A stretch of 64,000 nt of DNA from Halichoerus grypus (GCF_964656455.1 NC_135718.1:145062262-145126261); one strand, 5' to 3'. Numbered from the stretch's first letter, positions 9,816-21,988 are shown. Notes: a model not told the origin generated them from the letters alone. Translations and numbers: made by a program.

Positions 9816-12012
9816 CTTGGACTACAAAGTCCTTTAGATCATGAAACATTTCTAGTACTTCCAGTGTCTCACCTCCCACACTCAAGTTTAAGCTTTATTC
9901 ATGACAGATTCTAAGGCTGAGTTGATTGTTAGATTGGCTGAGTTCCTTAAAAGCCTTGCTTTTTAAAAAAGTCCCTAGAGGGTTCTCTTTGGCTATCCAA
10001 GGAGTAATAAACCTATGTCTTTTCAACTGAACCCTTTACTGTGATGCTGCCAAAACCCAAACACCCTGGGTTGGAAATCTGTATGGGGATACACTTTGAT
10101 CAAAACCGGATCTGTCTTGTGCCTCACAAGTTTTGAATTTAGGGTTCACTTCAATGTTCCTTTCAATCTGGAAATGCGTAATTTCATTTTAAGGAAAAAG
10201 AAAACAATCGCTTTAATAAAAGTCTTTATGAACAAGGTTCAGAGGGCTTCTTGGACAACAAATGACTCTTACAAAACAACATTATGGTGAGTTAAGTGTA
10301 AATGGCTCAGAAACATGCAGATTAAATTTCCCTGAAAACATGCAAGGGCTTCCAAAATTAATGGGGGAAATAGTTGGACAATGTATATTTCAGACTTCAT
10401 GCTTTTTCTTCTCTTTTTCATTCTGTTGATCTTATTTCTTTTTACAAAACACTTCCTAGGGTGACTTCATCTCTTGTGGTCAGGATGCTGTCAGGCCAAG
10501 TTGTCATTAATCCTGGTGTATTCTGGGTGGCCCACTCTGGGTATCAGCTGTGTTCCCTCTTGTACAGAGTTAGCTTTTCTCTCTACTATTTGTCTTTCAA
10601 TATAGGAAAGATATAAAAATAAAAACACAATTTAAAGTCTTTGCCAAGCTTTTAGGCCTTGTGAAATTCCACTGTGATGACACTTGAGAGACGAATGTGG
10701 GAGGTTCTTGTATGCTGAAAACTGATAAATCTTATGTGCTTTAACTCAAAAGATACCACTATGGGTATAGATGTGGTAGAGGGATCCATAAATCAAGATT
10801 TGAAGATACTTTGGAGGGACTTTTAAAAGGCCCTCTAACCCATTCCCAAGCCTCAGACATATCTCAACATAAAACATGACAGAAACATAATTATAGTCTT
10901 ATTTCTTAAATATTGCCTTAGAAAAGTTTTCTTCAACATACTTTAGAAAAATATTTCTATGTTTTCTCCTGTACAAAAGTTACCTTAAAAATAACCAAAT
11001 TCCATTTTATAGGAATTGAGGTTTATTTTCTTTTTTCTTGTCTTTGAAGGGAGCAAATTCTGGAACACCAGATTGCTACCGATGGCTCTTCTTGCCTGGC
11101 CTTGCCCAACTTTAGTCAGTGAAGCTCGTCAGACATTTCTCTCTTTCAAAAGAGAACAATGGTGGCGATGTTTATTCTGTGATTCTTCCTGCCCTATATC
11201 CAAGCAATATCATCTCCAATGTTGCTAGAATGCATTAAGTCCTTTCCATCTCAAGACATTATGTAATAAGGAAAAGCCATTTACCTTATTTAATGAGTGC
11301 ATAAGTAGTAGAAAATGTGGTAGCTGCTTCCTAGAGCTTAGAGCTTAGGTGGAATTACAGAATTCACATACATGGTTGTGTGAGGGAGATCAGCAGATCC
11401 TTTCTCCAAAGGCAACTATAAAGCTGGACAAAACTCATAAAAGCAACTATTTCTGGAACTCAACCAAAAGCATGCAACAGTCAGCAAATCCTTCATGCTT
11501 GAAACACTGGTAAACTTTAAGTAGGAATAGTGAGAGTCTGTCATTTCTTGCTTGGGGCTGTACCCATTCCACCTTACTCAGTGCCCAGCTCAGTCTGCAT
11601 AAATTGGCAGAGTCAGGCATACCAAGAAAACATTCAGCTTTATTGCCACAGTTGAAGGGGTGTCATTTGATTTTGAATGATGGGCAAACTATGCTAAGCC
11701 TTGTGAAAGCGATAAAGTAGATAGAGAGAGGGCCTGCGTCTCTTGTAGCCTGAAGTTGCTGTTGTGATTTTATGAAGCCATAAGTAGAACACAGTATGGT
11801 TAGGTTTCGAGTATATCTAGATGCAGTGTATTTGACAATTATAGGGCACATGAGGAGAAAAAGAACGTGTTTATTAGAGTTTCTATATTTTACCAGACTT
11901 TGTATTAATCTATGCAGTGTATTATGGGTAAATTAAAATGTATATTTTAATCTTTAAATAGTCACTGATAAATTAGTATTAGAATAAAAATCATCAGAGA
12001 AATGTAAATGAT
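9816..12012. other. Unassigned, mostly single-copy DNA
   Basis: No gene seen; the frames of 60-80 codons are scattered and lack domains. The stretch from about 11380 to 11660 (AAAGCTGGACAAAACTCATAAAA and neighbours) has the flavour of an old L1 5' region but is too decayed to assign. Confidence 0.4.
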
Positions 12013-12222
12013 ACAATAAAAATATATTTTTTAAAGATTATTTATTTATTTGAGAGAGAGAGAGAATGAGAAGGAGGAGGGGCAGAGGAAGAGGGAGAAG
12101 CAGACTCCCCACTTAGCAGGAGCCCGATGTGGGGTTTGATCCTGGGAGCCTGGGAACATAACCTGGGCCGAAGGCAGATGCTTAACCAACTGAGCCACCC
12201 AGGCACCCCACAATAAAAATAT
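12013..12222 (-). mobile_element. CAN-type SINE nested by an old L1
   Basis: Antisense SINE, about 12026-12209, with tail TTTATTTATTTGAGAGAG and head GAGCCACCCAGGCACCCC. Flanking repeats ACAATAAAAATAT at 12013-12025 and 12210-12222 are a 13-bp target duplication. It lies at or inside the 5' edge of the L1 that follows. Confidence 0.94.
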
Positions 12223-14588
12223 TTTTTAACACTAAAGAAATTATTAAAGGAGGAACAGAGGGCCCAAAATATAGGAAACATAGAAAACAAATAGTAAAAT
12301 GGCAGATATAAATCCAATTATATCAATAATTACATTAAATGTGAAAGGTCTGAATGCCCTGATCAAAATGAAGAGATTATCAGAATGGATCAAAAAGCAA
12401 AATCCTACTATATTCTGACTACAAGAATACATTTTAGATTCAAAGACAGAAATAGGTTGAAAATAAAGGATGGGAATAACCTACCAGGTAAATAGTAACC
12501 ATGGAAGATCTGAAGTGATCATTTTAACATCAGACAGAATTGAGTTTAAGATAAGAATTACTGATAGAGACAAAGAGGGACATTTTATAATGGTAAAAAT
12601 GCCAATATATCAGGAATATATAACAATTATAAATATATGCACACCTAACAACAAAGCCTCAATATAAATGAGGCAAAACCAACTAGAATTGAAATAATTG
12701 ACAATTTAGATAGTTGGAGATTTCAGTACCTTACTCTTAAAAATTGAAAGAACAGTTCCAGAATAAATCATCTAACATGGAAGACTTGTGCTTATACTTT
12801 CAACGAACTCAACTTCTGTTTTAAGAACACTCTACCCAGAATACTCTACTCTGTGTATTGCAAAATATATATCTTTTCAAACAGATGATGTGATATGACT
12901 GTGGAAGATCTCAAGGAATTCACAAACATACTAGAATTAATCTACGAGTTATATGTATACAAAAAAGTGTTCCTATATATTAGCAATAAACAGTTTGAAA
13001 TAAAATTAACAAAACAATTTGATACTTAATAGCATAAAAAATCCAATATGGTTAAGTGGCAATTCACCCCAAATTGGTGTATAAGATCAATGCAATCTCT
13101 ATCAAAATACCAGCAGGCATTTTTGTAAAAAATAACAAAAATATTTCTAGAGTTTGTATGTAAATACAAAGGATCTAGATAGCCAAAACAAGGTTTGAAA
13201 AGAAGAACAAATTGGAGTCATTACTCTACCTGATTTCAAAACTTACAAAGACATGTGGTATTATGGAAGGATACACTTAATAGATCCATGGAACTGAAGT
13301 GAGGGTCCAGAAGTAACCCATTTCATTAAAGGATAATTGATTTTCAACAAAGATGCCAAAACAATAAATGGGGAGAGAATTGTCATTTCAACAATAGTTC
13401 TGGGACAATTGGATTCCGTGACAAAAACTGGATTTAGAGGCTTACCTCACACCATGCATAAAAATTGACTCAAAGTGGATTATAGACCAAAATGTAAGGG
13501 CTAAAATTATACAATTTCTTCAGGAAAATATTGTAGAACATCTTTGTGATCATGAATAGGTAAAGAATTCTTAAATATGCCTCCAAAAGCATGATCCATA
13601 AAAAACTGATAAATTGAGCTTTGTCACAATTTAAAATGTTTGTGTTACAAAAGACCCTTTTAAGCTAATGGAAAGATAAGCCACACACAGGAAGAAACTA
13701 TTTGCAAGTCATAGTTTTAGTGAAGTACCAGAATCTAAATTATGTAAAGAACTCTTATAACTCAATAACAAGAAGATAAACAATCTGATATAAAAATGGG
13801 TAAAAGATTCAAATGGACATTTTACCAATGAAGATATTAAAACTGCTAATAATTATTGTGAATTAAATGTTCAGCACCAGTAGCTGTAAGAGAAATGCAA
13901 ATTAAAGCCATAATGATATACTTCTGCATACATACTAGAATGGCTATAAACTAAAAACCAGGCAATACTGACAATTGGTCCGGCATTGCTGATGGGAATA
14001 CAAAATTGTACAGTCACTTTGGAAAACAGTCTTGGAGTTTCTTAGAAAGTTAAACATAACTTTATATAACTCAGCAATTTCACTGATAGGAATCTACCCA
14101 ATGGGGGCAGGAAATCATGTTCATACAATGGTGAGTATGTGAATGTTTATAGCAAAAAATAGAAACAATTCAAATGTCCATCAAGCGATAAATGGATTAC
14201 AAATTGTATATGCATAGAAGGGAGTACTATTCAGCAATAAAAAGGAAATAAAAACCATACTGATTCATGCTACAATGTGGATAAACCTCAAAAACATTAT
14301 ACTGACTTAAAGAGGCCACATGTAAATAACTACATTTTGTATGATGCCATATCTAGGAAATCTCCAGAACAGGCAATTTTATGGAGGCGGGAAGCAGATC
14401 ATTGGTTGCCTGGGGCTGAGGGTGTTGTGAGAATAAACTACAAATGGGCATGAGTGTGCTTTTTGGAGTTTTGGGAATATTCTAAAACTGGATTATGGTA
14501 TTGGTTGTACAACTCATTTGGCTAAAAATCATTGCATTGGACACTTATAATTGAATTTGGTACATAAAGCGCTAAATTAAAAAAAAAG
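12223..14588 (+). mobile_element. Old L1 (L1M), sense, 5'-truncated and internally rearranged
   Basis: About 12300-12780 follows the ORF2 endonuclease region (AAATGTGAAAGGTCTGAATG, GACAAAGAGGGACATTTTAT, ATAACAATTATAAATATATG). From about 12880 it jumps to the distal ORF2 (TCAATGCAATCTCTATCAAA, AACTCTTATAACTCAATAAC, GTCCATCAAGCGATAAATGG) and 3' UTR, ending in an A-run at 14578-14588. The polymerase core between is largely missing. Many stops; non-coding. Confidence 0.93.
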
Positions 14589-14752
14589 GTCTTGGGCTCA
14601 CTTTAGCAGCACATGTACTAAAATTGGAAGGATACAGAGAAGGTTGGCATGGCCGATGCTCAAGGATGGCATGCAAATCGTGAAGCATTTTATACTTTCT
14701 GAGGCACAGCTTAATAAACCCTAGAGCTACCAAAAAAAACCCACAAAGTCTT
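14586..14752 (+). pseudogene. U6 snRNA retropseudogene with extra polyadenylated 3' part
   Basis: Positions 14594-14698 align with the whole of U6 snRNA: TAGCAGCACATGTACTAAAA, TTGGAAGGATACAGAGAAGG, CAAGGATGGCATGCAAAT, TGAAGCATTTTATACTTT. By eye it has roughly 17 changes and one deleted T. It is followed by about 33 non-U6 bases with AATAAA at 14713-14718 and an A8 tail at 14732-14739. Weak flanking repeats (AAGGTCTT 14586-14593, AAAGTCTT 14745-14752) may be target duplications. It starts at the A-tail of the preceding L1. No snRNA promoter is visible, so it is presumably silent. Confidence 0.9.
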
Positions 14753-15765
14753 ATTGTATGTGTACCATTTACCAGACACAGCACTAGGTGCTGGTAATTA
14801 AGGGAGACTAAGTCAGATAAAACACCTGCTTCTATGGGGCTTATAGTTCGCAAGAGTCTGTAAGGATCTGGAGCACGTTAGCATTGCCAGCTTCTGAAGT
14901 TTCAGAAAAAACCCGAACTATGTTAAAAATACTATATTCTCCCCAAGGAATATTCTGTGGAACTTACATGGAATTTACATTCCATGGAACTTACATTCTA
15001 TTGTAGGGGATTTGGGGAAGATGAAAATAAGGGCATAAACACATAAATATAGAACATTTCAGGAGGTGATAAATGCTGCTAATAGAATAAGACAAAAAAA
15101 AAAAGAGATAAAAATGCTGAAGGAAGAAGAAGAGGTATTATTTTAGGTAGGATGGTAGTGGAAGGCATCCTTGACAAGATGACCTTTGGCAGGACACCCG
15201 GGAGAATGGGAGAAGGAGAGCCATGCCACTGTCTGGGGTAAGAGCTCTCCAGGCGGAGGGAGCTGAGTCAGGGATGTGTGGTGTCTTTGAGGACTGGCTA
15301 GGAGGCCAATGTGGTTGGACCAGACTGAGTGAGTGGAGAGCATAAGAGATGAAGTTAGAGGGAGCTGGGTCAGATCCACTACGGCCTGAAACACATTGTA
15401 CGACTTTAAATTTTACTCTGAGTGAGCTTAAGGGCCTGCTCTGTTTTGAGCAGAGAAGTGGAATGATCTAACATGTTCTAATGGTTCATCTGGCTGCTGG
15501 TGGAGAACAGGCTGTGGACTGCAAGGCTGGAAGCAAGGAGCTCAGTTTAGAGGCTATTCGCAGTCACCCAGGAGAGAGACACCAAAGGCTCAAATCAGGG
15601 TGACAGCAGTGTACATGAGAAGAAGTAAGTGGGTCCTGGTATGATATGGTGACCAGAGAGGCCACAGTGTTTGCTGCTGGATTGGATGGCAAGTGTGGGA
15701 GAAAGAGGAGAGTCAAGGATGATCCCAAGGTTTCTGCTGGGAGAAACTGGACTAGGTTATGAAAC
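14750..15765 (-). mobile_element. L2 LINE, long antisense copy
   Basis: Antisense L2 landmarks in order: CCAGACACAGCACTAGGTGC, GGGCTTATAGTTC, AGGAGGTGATAAATG, AAGAGCTCTCCAGGCGGAGG, CTAGGAGGCCAATGTGG, TCTGGCTGCTGGTGGAGAA, GTTTGCTGCTGGATTGGATG, GAGTCAAGGATGATCCCAAG. About 1 kb is kept, with an unassigned break at about 14857-15000. Non-coding. Confidence 0.82.
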
Positions 15766-16020
15766 AAATGTGCTTAGGATGAGTCACACCTTAGCCTCGT
15801 ACTGTAGGTAGGACCACATAATATTAATTGCTAAGGTCCTGATGCATTAGGACAGCAGAACGGGATAACTGAGCTCTCCTCATACAGTATTTAAATCAGA
15901 TTACAGATAGTGGTTACTTTGTGAGTGTTCATTTTTGCTCCTGACACCATACTTACAAAGGGTTTCCACTGCTACTACTCAGGAAACAGTAAAGCCGACC
16001 TTCAAATTCCTGACACCTTA

Positions 16021-16031
16021 AAGATGGCGGC
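16021..16031 (+). promoter_or_regulatory. YY1 consensus site
   Basis: AAGATGGCGGC is an exact match to the strong YY1 binding word. It lies 37 bp upstream of a CTCF-type site. There is no CpG island or visible start site here. Confidence 0.45.
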
Positions 16032-16067
16032 TGTCCTCTGTATTCCGTGGCCTCTCAAGTACCTTCT

Positions 16068-16082
16068 CCACCAGATGGCAGC
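16068..16082 (+). promoter_or_regulatory. CTCF core motif
   Basis: CCACCAGATGGCAGC fits the CTCF core CCASYAGRKGGCRSY at every position, and the next bases (GCAGGGG) are GC-rich as often seen. It is not inside a SINE. Motif orientation is + strand. Occupancy is inferred only. Confidence 0.5.
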
Positions 16083-17254
16083 GCAGGGGTTCAGAGGCCT
16101 TCAGCACAAAGCCTCCTTCCTTAATGAATATAAATGAAAAGCATTAGGCCCCTTTTTCAGGCAAGTCAGACTTTCAGTCTCCCTCCTATCTTCCCTCCCC
16201 CCACCAAGGGCAACCCCTTCCAATAATCAGCCTTCTAGACTATAATAGAAGCTTTTAACTTTATAATCTCTTGTCACATTACTCAGCAGCCTCATCCAGG
16301 CCCAGGAAACCATTTCCTGGAGGCCTCTTTTTTATTTGTGTTCATTAGCTCCGCTAATACATTCTCTTGGAAACCACAGTTTAATAAATTTCATAGTGCA
16401 TGACCAGAGGACTTAATGAATATTAGTCACTTGAAGCAATTTTTGTTTATTCAGCTTCTCTTACCTCTTCTCCCTTCCCTTACCCCGGACTTCGTTCTGT
16501 GGAATGATAATAGTACGCAGAGAGCTGGCTGGCCACAACAGACTAAAAACAAGAAGTAAAAGGATCTTTCTGAGCTCACACCTGTTTTAAGATTTGTTAT
16601 CCTTAAAACGAAAAGCTGTAGGGATTCACTCGGCTCCTTCCTTGTAGCTCCCAGTGGACCTTGCTATTAAACCGCAGGGAGGAGCCCAGCCTTCAGAGCA
16701 CTTAAAAGTACTTATGTCAAATCCATCCCATTCTTCCGGCCTCCGTTCCTGAATCCAGCCACCATTCCCAGGGGCTGGAGCACATTACAAGGCATTCACT
16801 TCATATGAATGGGCACAAACAGACTTTTTCACCATTTAGATATGTCTACATTTGCAGGCACATCCTGTAGGCTGCCTGAAACAGCCTTAATTTCAATTTA
16901 CTGTCTCCCCAAGGATCCTGCCATTCTCCCGAAAGTGGAAAACTCACTGGTTGTTTCTCCTCACCGACCTCTCACCCCAGCCTCTGTCTGCCCTCCTCCT
17001 CTTTCAAGGAAAAAGCTGTACTGGGAGGAATATTTTGCTCAAGATGAATAGAATGGAGTTTTGATGCTTCTAACAGTGCATATGATCTTCTATTTAAAAA
17101 AAATAATGAGCGCCAGATTATCACATTTGGAAAGTGTTCAAAGTCAGTTCACAAAACCCAGTAAATGCCGACATGGGTCCCCCTGGTACATGGCTATACG
17201 AGGGAGCATGAAATCGTAGTCTTGAACTTTTACATTGTCATTTCTGTTCTGCTG

Positions 17255-17890
17255 GGGCTAACTGCCTTTAACTTTTACTTACAGAAATTTTTAAATGAAT
17301 GCAAAAGTAGAACTCATAGTATAATGAACCTCCATAGATCCATCCTTAACTGTCACGATAATCAACATCTGACCAATCCTATTTTATCTAATCCTCCTCA
17401 CACGTGTACACATCTTCTTTACTTGGAGATTTAAAAACAAGGGCAGATGTTAAGTCTTTTTCCCTGTAGACAGTTCTGTATGCACTGCTGATTGATAAGG
17501 GCTTCCTCCTTTTACCATAATCACTGTGTGAATATCACACCTAACAAAATTAATGAGAATTCCTTAAAAATCATGTAATACCCAGTCCATATTTATTTTT
17601 CCCAGATTCCCTAAATCTGTCTTTTCAGATCCAGAATCTGAAATTGGGAATTTCAAATGTCTTGTTCAGAATCCAAGCAAGATCCAGTCTTTGCACTAGT
17701 TGTTTTATCCTGAAATCTGTTTTGTTCTACAACTCGTTTTCTTCTCCTTCTTCTTCTTTTTAAATCTTATGGCATAGACTTGTCGGTGATATTCAGATTT
17801 TGGTTCTGTAGAAATATCCCACACCAGAGATTTGACTAATTGCTTCTTTGTGGTGTCATTTCAATTGCTCTTATATTGTTAGGGCTATTT
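17255..17890. mobile_element. L1M 3' UTR-type sequence
   Basis: Landmarks shared with old L1 3' UTRs: AATGAACCTCCATAGATCC, AACATCTGACCAATCCTATT, ATATCACACCTAACAAAATT, ATGTAATACCCAGTCCATAT, and GTGGTGTCATTTCAATTG near the end. Decayed; probably antisense, but I do not fix the strand. Confidence 0.55.
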
Positions 17891-18009
17891 CTGGCAGAGA
17901 AAATTTTGGCTGAGTTCTTCAGTCTTAAAGTGAACAAGACACACACTTAGGTAGCTAAATGGATCAGACTATTAGGGGCCATCATCAGTTTGCTTTGCCA
18001 TCTGGAGAT

Positions 18010-18170
18010 GGACTTACTCTTAATTCATCCAATATATATTAATGTCGTCTCATTCTGTACCAGGCACTGTGCTGGGCTTTGGGAATGCAGAACGAATATG
18101 GAGGGTGGGCATGTGGGATGACTGAGAAAAACATGGACCTTTTCCTCGTGAAACTTAACGGTTGTGGGTC
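18010..18170 (-). mobile_element. L2 LINE fragment, antisense
   Basis: TTCATCCAATATATATTAATG, then ACCAGGCACTGTGCTGGGCT and TTGGGAATGCAGAACGAATA followed by GACCTTTTCCTCGTGAAACT, the usual order of an antisense L2 3' end. Confidence 0.75.
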
Positions 18171-18961
18171 TTAAAGCACCACTTAAAAAGACACCTGTGT
18201 TGAGTTCTCATAGCACCTTTATCAGGTCCATTAAGTATAAAGCCATCTCAAGTTTACCGAAGAACACTGAGGATGAAGTGACAGGAACTATGAACAAGAA
18301 CTATACCAGAAATCGGTAAAGGAGAAGCCAGACATCGATCCTCCTGCGCTTTTGGATTCCAGTTCTTTGATAAATTAATTTTGGATCTGAAACTCCATCA
18401 CAGGTGGATTAATACTGCTAAAAAGATTTAGGCAACTTCTGAACCAAGTTAATATAAGATTACCGACTTAGCCTCCATTACAGAAGAAGTTCCTTAAGAG
18501 TCCCTTGATTGTGACACTTACCTCCAAGAAACCACCAATAAGTTGAAATAATTACATTGAAAAGTAGTGTGCACAGATGAAAAACAACTGAAATGAGAGT
18601 TGCACAAAATGAAACTTTCTATCTCTTCCCTATCAGTGTGTAATAAACTGATAGTTCAAAATCTATTTGGATTTCTTTGTATTCCACTTTATTTTTAAAA
18701 AATGCTGGTTGTAGCCCAGTAAATGAATATTATAACCCACCAATGAGTCAGGGCCCACTGATTGAAAGCCTATCTTTGCGCCTTTGAATTCACATTGGAG
18801 GAAAGAATTGAGATGAAGGTTTTCAGAGGCTATAAAGAGCATCCTCCTATTTATGTTTTTCTGAGTAGAATGGTTGGAAAGCAAGGTGGAGGGAGACACT
18901 TGGGACAAAGTAGAAGCTTGGGAATTTCAAATGTCTTATTTATAAGGAAGAGGACTAAAAT
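18171..18961. other. Unassigned single-copy DNA
   Basis: No gene or repeat recognised. Overlapping frames on both strands at 18663-18968 look like chance. Confidence 0.45.
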
Positions 18962-19095
18962 TTGTTAAGTGGTTTCTACATGCTGGATGTTATTCCATTT
19001 TATTATGTAATTCTCATAAAAATATGTCAGACTAGATTTACCATTTACAAGTCACGTGAGAAAACTTGTCTTTCTGTGATTAGGTAATGTGTTTG
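18962..19095 (-). mobile_element. MIR fragment, antisense (weak)
   Basis: GTTAAGTGGTTTCTACATGC, ATTCCATTTTATTATGTAATTC and the CAAGTCACGTGAG block follow the reverse MIR order (cell-size words, ttaatcctcac, cattttac) but with many changes. Confidence 0.45.
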
Positions 19096-19288
19096 AGCTG
19101 ATAGAGTTAGTAAAGGCACAGAATACTAACCAATTGATAGGGGCCATATCTCCTGGTGATTGGGGACCCACAGAGGTTGGAGCCAGTACTCACTTTGAAT
19201 CTTTGTTGTGTTGCTTATTGACTCTGTCAACTAGTTAATGAGGAATGAACAACATAAAGTATGCAAACACTCAGCATCGAGTGGGCAA

Positions 19289-19370
19289 AAAATATATATA
19301 TTTTATATACATATATATAAGATACATATTAGACTATATATATATAAGATACATATATTTATATATGAAT
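19289..19370. repeat. TA-rich repeat with an internal 27-bp-period duplication
   Basis: Runs of TATATA. The 19-bp word ATATATATAAGATACATAT occurs at 19311-19329 and 19338-19356, so a unit of 27 bp is duplicated in tandem. Confidence 0.85.
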
Positions 19371-19745
19371 GGGAAAGCTTTGTTCCTCAAATTATCCATT
19401 GGAACAAGACAATATGTTGAAGATAAGACATTGGCTACATTTCTGAACTTGCAGTCTGCTAGCATCACCCATTGTCATGTTTCCTAAGTCAGTAAACACT
19501 GTGTGTGGTCAGAGCCCTGTATGGACCAGGCACTATAGCAAAACTAGACAAGCAAACAAACAGACAAATTCAACAACAGGTGTCAATCTCTGGCAGAGAA
19601 ATTTGATAGGGTGAACCATAATTTTGAGCACTCGCCCACTGTCTCATCAGGACTAGGTCATTTTTTTAGAACCCAGAGATTTGGTGTTTCTATTGGCATT
19701 GTTCTGACAATATTTCCATCCTCACACGTGTCATACCAAAAGGCA
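19371..19745. other. Unassigned single-copy DNA
   Basis: No gene or repeat recognised apart from a small AAACAAACAGACAAA patch at about 19551-19567. Confidence 0.45.
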
Positions 19746-20017
19746 ATAAGGTGTGGTATTTAGGAGCACAACCCTCAGAGCAAGGCTGTCTGTGCCCAAA
19801 TCCTAGTTGTACACTTACTTGCTGGGTGGTCTTAGACAAATTAAATGCTTTTTCCCTCCAACCTCATTTGTAAAACAAGGTTGATGATGTTGATCACAGT
19901 GATGATGATAAATGTGCCCACCACATAGGTCGTTGTGAGGATTAAATGCTTTATCATACCTGAAGCACTTGGAACAGTAGCTGGAATGTAAGAAATATTT
20001 GCAAATATGATGTTATG
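19746..20017 (+). mobile_element. MIR SINE, nearly full length
   Basis: Sense MIR order is kept: GGAGCACAACCCTCAGAGC, CAAATCCTAGTTGTACACTT, GCTGGGTGGTCTTAGACAA, CATTTGTAAAACAAGGTTGA, CGTTGTGAGGATTAAATGCT, GCACTTGGAACAGTAGCTGG. The tRNA-derived head and core are both present. Confidence 0.9.
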
Positions 20018-20550
20018 AGTTAGAGAGATAGTCCCTCTACTCTCAGGAGGGCCAACTTCCTCAGTCTTTGTTGCATTTGGTAGCTTTCTGGAGTGGATCA
20101 AATCAGAACTGGATCTCCACTCATTCAGTGGGATTTTGTTAGTCCTATACAATAGATAAAATGCAGTGTGAGCATGCCACGACTTCAAAGCAGAGTGGAA
20201 GATCTGATCTTTCTTCAAAAACTTATGACCTAATTGAGAAAAAAAGTATAATCTGCCACCACCTGGTTTCGAGACCTCACTCAAAATACTATCACTTCCT
20301 AAAAATGAAGGGCTCAACTCTTCTACAACCAATGATGGATGAGTTGGGACTCACCAAGCCTTATCACCATAAGTCACAAAGGCAAGGTTCTGTTTCTGAG
20401 AATTATAAAGAAAATTATGAACTCATAGATATATTTTGAATAAAATACAGCCTGAAAAATGAGGAACACTATGTTATTTAGTGACATCCTCCAGAAGAAA
20501 AATGTGAAGAAATATATGGTTAAACATTTTTATTTAGGGCCCATTTTTTC
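20018..20550. other. Unassigned single-copy DNA
   Basis: No gene recognised. The 163-codon minus frame at 19841-20332 runs through the MIR and is not coding; the 92-codon + frame at 20161-20439 has no domain and overlaps it. Confidence 0.45.
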
Positions 20551-20653
20551 CCCTTTCCTTCCTTCCTTTCTTCCTTCCTTCCTTCCTTCCTTCCTTCCTT
20601 CCTTCCTTCCTTTCTTCCCTCCTTCCTTCTCTACTTCCTCCTTCTTTTTTTTT
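20551..20653. repeat. (TTCC)n microsatellite
   Basis: About 20 TTCC units, interrupted by TTTC and TCCC variants, then a TTC/T-rich end. The repeat peptides read through it in both directions are artefacts. Confidence 0.95.
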
Positions 20654-21377
20654 GTGTTCTTCCTTCTCCTTGTTAGACATTTATAAAGACATGTCAAAGA
20701 AGCAATGGGCTTACCAAGTTGAGCAAGACAACTTCCATCCCTCCTTTTGGAAATTATGATCGGAGAAGCTTTACTCACATTCTTTCTTCCTCTCCCATAA
20801 GGTGATTAACTTCCAAATCTGTGAAGGGTCTTTTCCTTGAGGTCTAGGAGGACCTTTGACAGAGAGTGCAATATTCAGAGGGACCAATTCTGAACCCATT
20901 AGTGCAGTCCTCACTCAGATGAATCTTATCTCAAAATTATTGCTAATTGAAAATGAAAAGGCACGTTTATTTGTGAAGTTAATAAGTTCCCAAAGGGAAC
21001 CAGAAGCCCAGATGTCTTCATCTTTTTTTAATTGACCATTTGTCTTCCTCTAAAGATGCATATCTTCTATGATAGCAAATAAAGTCATTTATCTTGAACT
21101 TGTTACTCCATATTTAGCTATATAACAAGTCATTGACTTACTGAAATGTTGGGAACCTCAATAATGCATCACATGTCTCATTAGCAATGTAAAAATCTGT
21201 TCCTGGGCCAAAGTATTAACTGCTGCCAAAATGAACAACTGTCTGTCATACAGGAATGCACTGCAGGAATCAGCTACCTCATGTCTTATTATGAAAGATT
21301 TCCTCCAGTATATGGTACAAAAAACATGTGAACTTATTTTCCTGTATGGTTCCTCAACCTGAGCTGGATGCAGCCTT
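20654..21377. other. Unassigned single-copy DNA
   Basis: No gene or repeat recognised. Confidence 0.45.
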
Positions 21378-21609
21378 AGAAATGGGTGATGTTGGGGGCA
21401 CCTGTGTGGCTCAGTCGTTAAGCGTCTGCCTTCGGCTCAGGTCATGATCCCAGGTCCTGGGATAGAGCCCCACATCGAGCTCCCTGCTCAGTGGGAAGCC
21501 TGCTTCTCCCTCTCCCACTCCCCCTGCTTGTGTTCCCTCTCTCGCTGTGTCTCTCTGTCAAATAAATAAATAAAATCTTAAAAAAAAAAAAAAGAAATGG
21601 GTGATGTTG
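21378..21609 (+). mobile_element. Young CAN-type SINE with perfect 17-bp target duplication
   Basis: SINE body 21395-21592: GGGGCACCTGTGTGGCTCAG head with Pol III box A and B regions, CCCACTCCCCCTGCTTGTG middle, and AAATAAATAAATAAAATCTT plus A-tail. Flanking repeats AGAAATGGGTGATGTTG at 21378-21394 and 21593-21609 are identical. The perfect duplication and intact body mark it as among the most recent insertions in the window. Confidence 0.97.
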
Positions 21610-21974
21610 AAAGGGTTATTTGAGAAGCCTCTTGTTTGCAACTGAAAAGGCATCTTCCAATAATGACAGTACCAAAAGTCTGGGATAGGTTCCTAAAATC
21701 ACCCTTGAAAAGCTACTGAAAGCAAAGCTGAAATTTTATCATTTATAGCCACTAATCTATGTAAGCAATCCTTTATCCCAGCACTGAGTCCCTGAGGCCG
21801 CTAAGGTTTCAGTTACTACTGAGATAGTGAAGAGGAGGTGGGGGATGGGGAGAGGACTGCACAAAACTGGGGGCAAAGGTGGAGAGAACAGAGTTTCATG
21901 GCTTCTACTATGTTTGCTGGGGTCTTTGGTAAATTGCAAGTGATCGGTATTCTACAGACCTTGTACTTCCCGTT
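21610..21974. other. Unassigned single-copy DNA
   Basis: No gene or repeat recognised. Confidence 0.45.
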
Positions 21975-21988
21975 ACAATACAGCCCCT

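Larger units (their letters stand above)
15771..17250. other. Mostly single-copy DNA around a CTCF/YY1 motif pair
   Basis: No repeat family is recognised over most of this stretch. AT-rich words such as CATTAGCTCCGCTAATAC and TTAATGAATATTAGTCAC (16340-16430) look like transcription-factor-rich conserved DNA. The frames at 15925-16137 and 16809-17051 have no domain. Confidence 0.45.

Noticed and set aside
14594..14698. Functional U6 snRNA gene
   Set aside because: Many substitutions including in conserved regions, no upstream PSE/TATA arrangement seen, and retrocopy features at the 3' end.
19841..20332. 163-codon minus-strand frame
   Set aside because: It runs straight through a MIR element and has no domain.
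20459..20778. Pro/Ser-Leu repeat and Lys-Glu-Gly-Arg repeat proteins
   Set aside because: These are translations of the TTCC microsatellite in the two directions.
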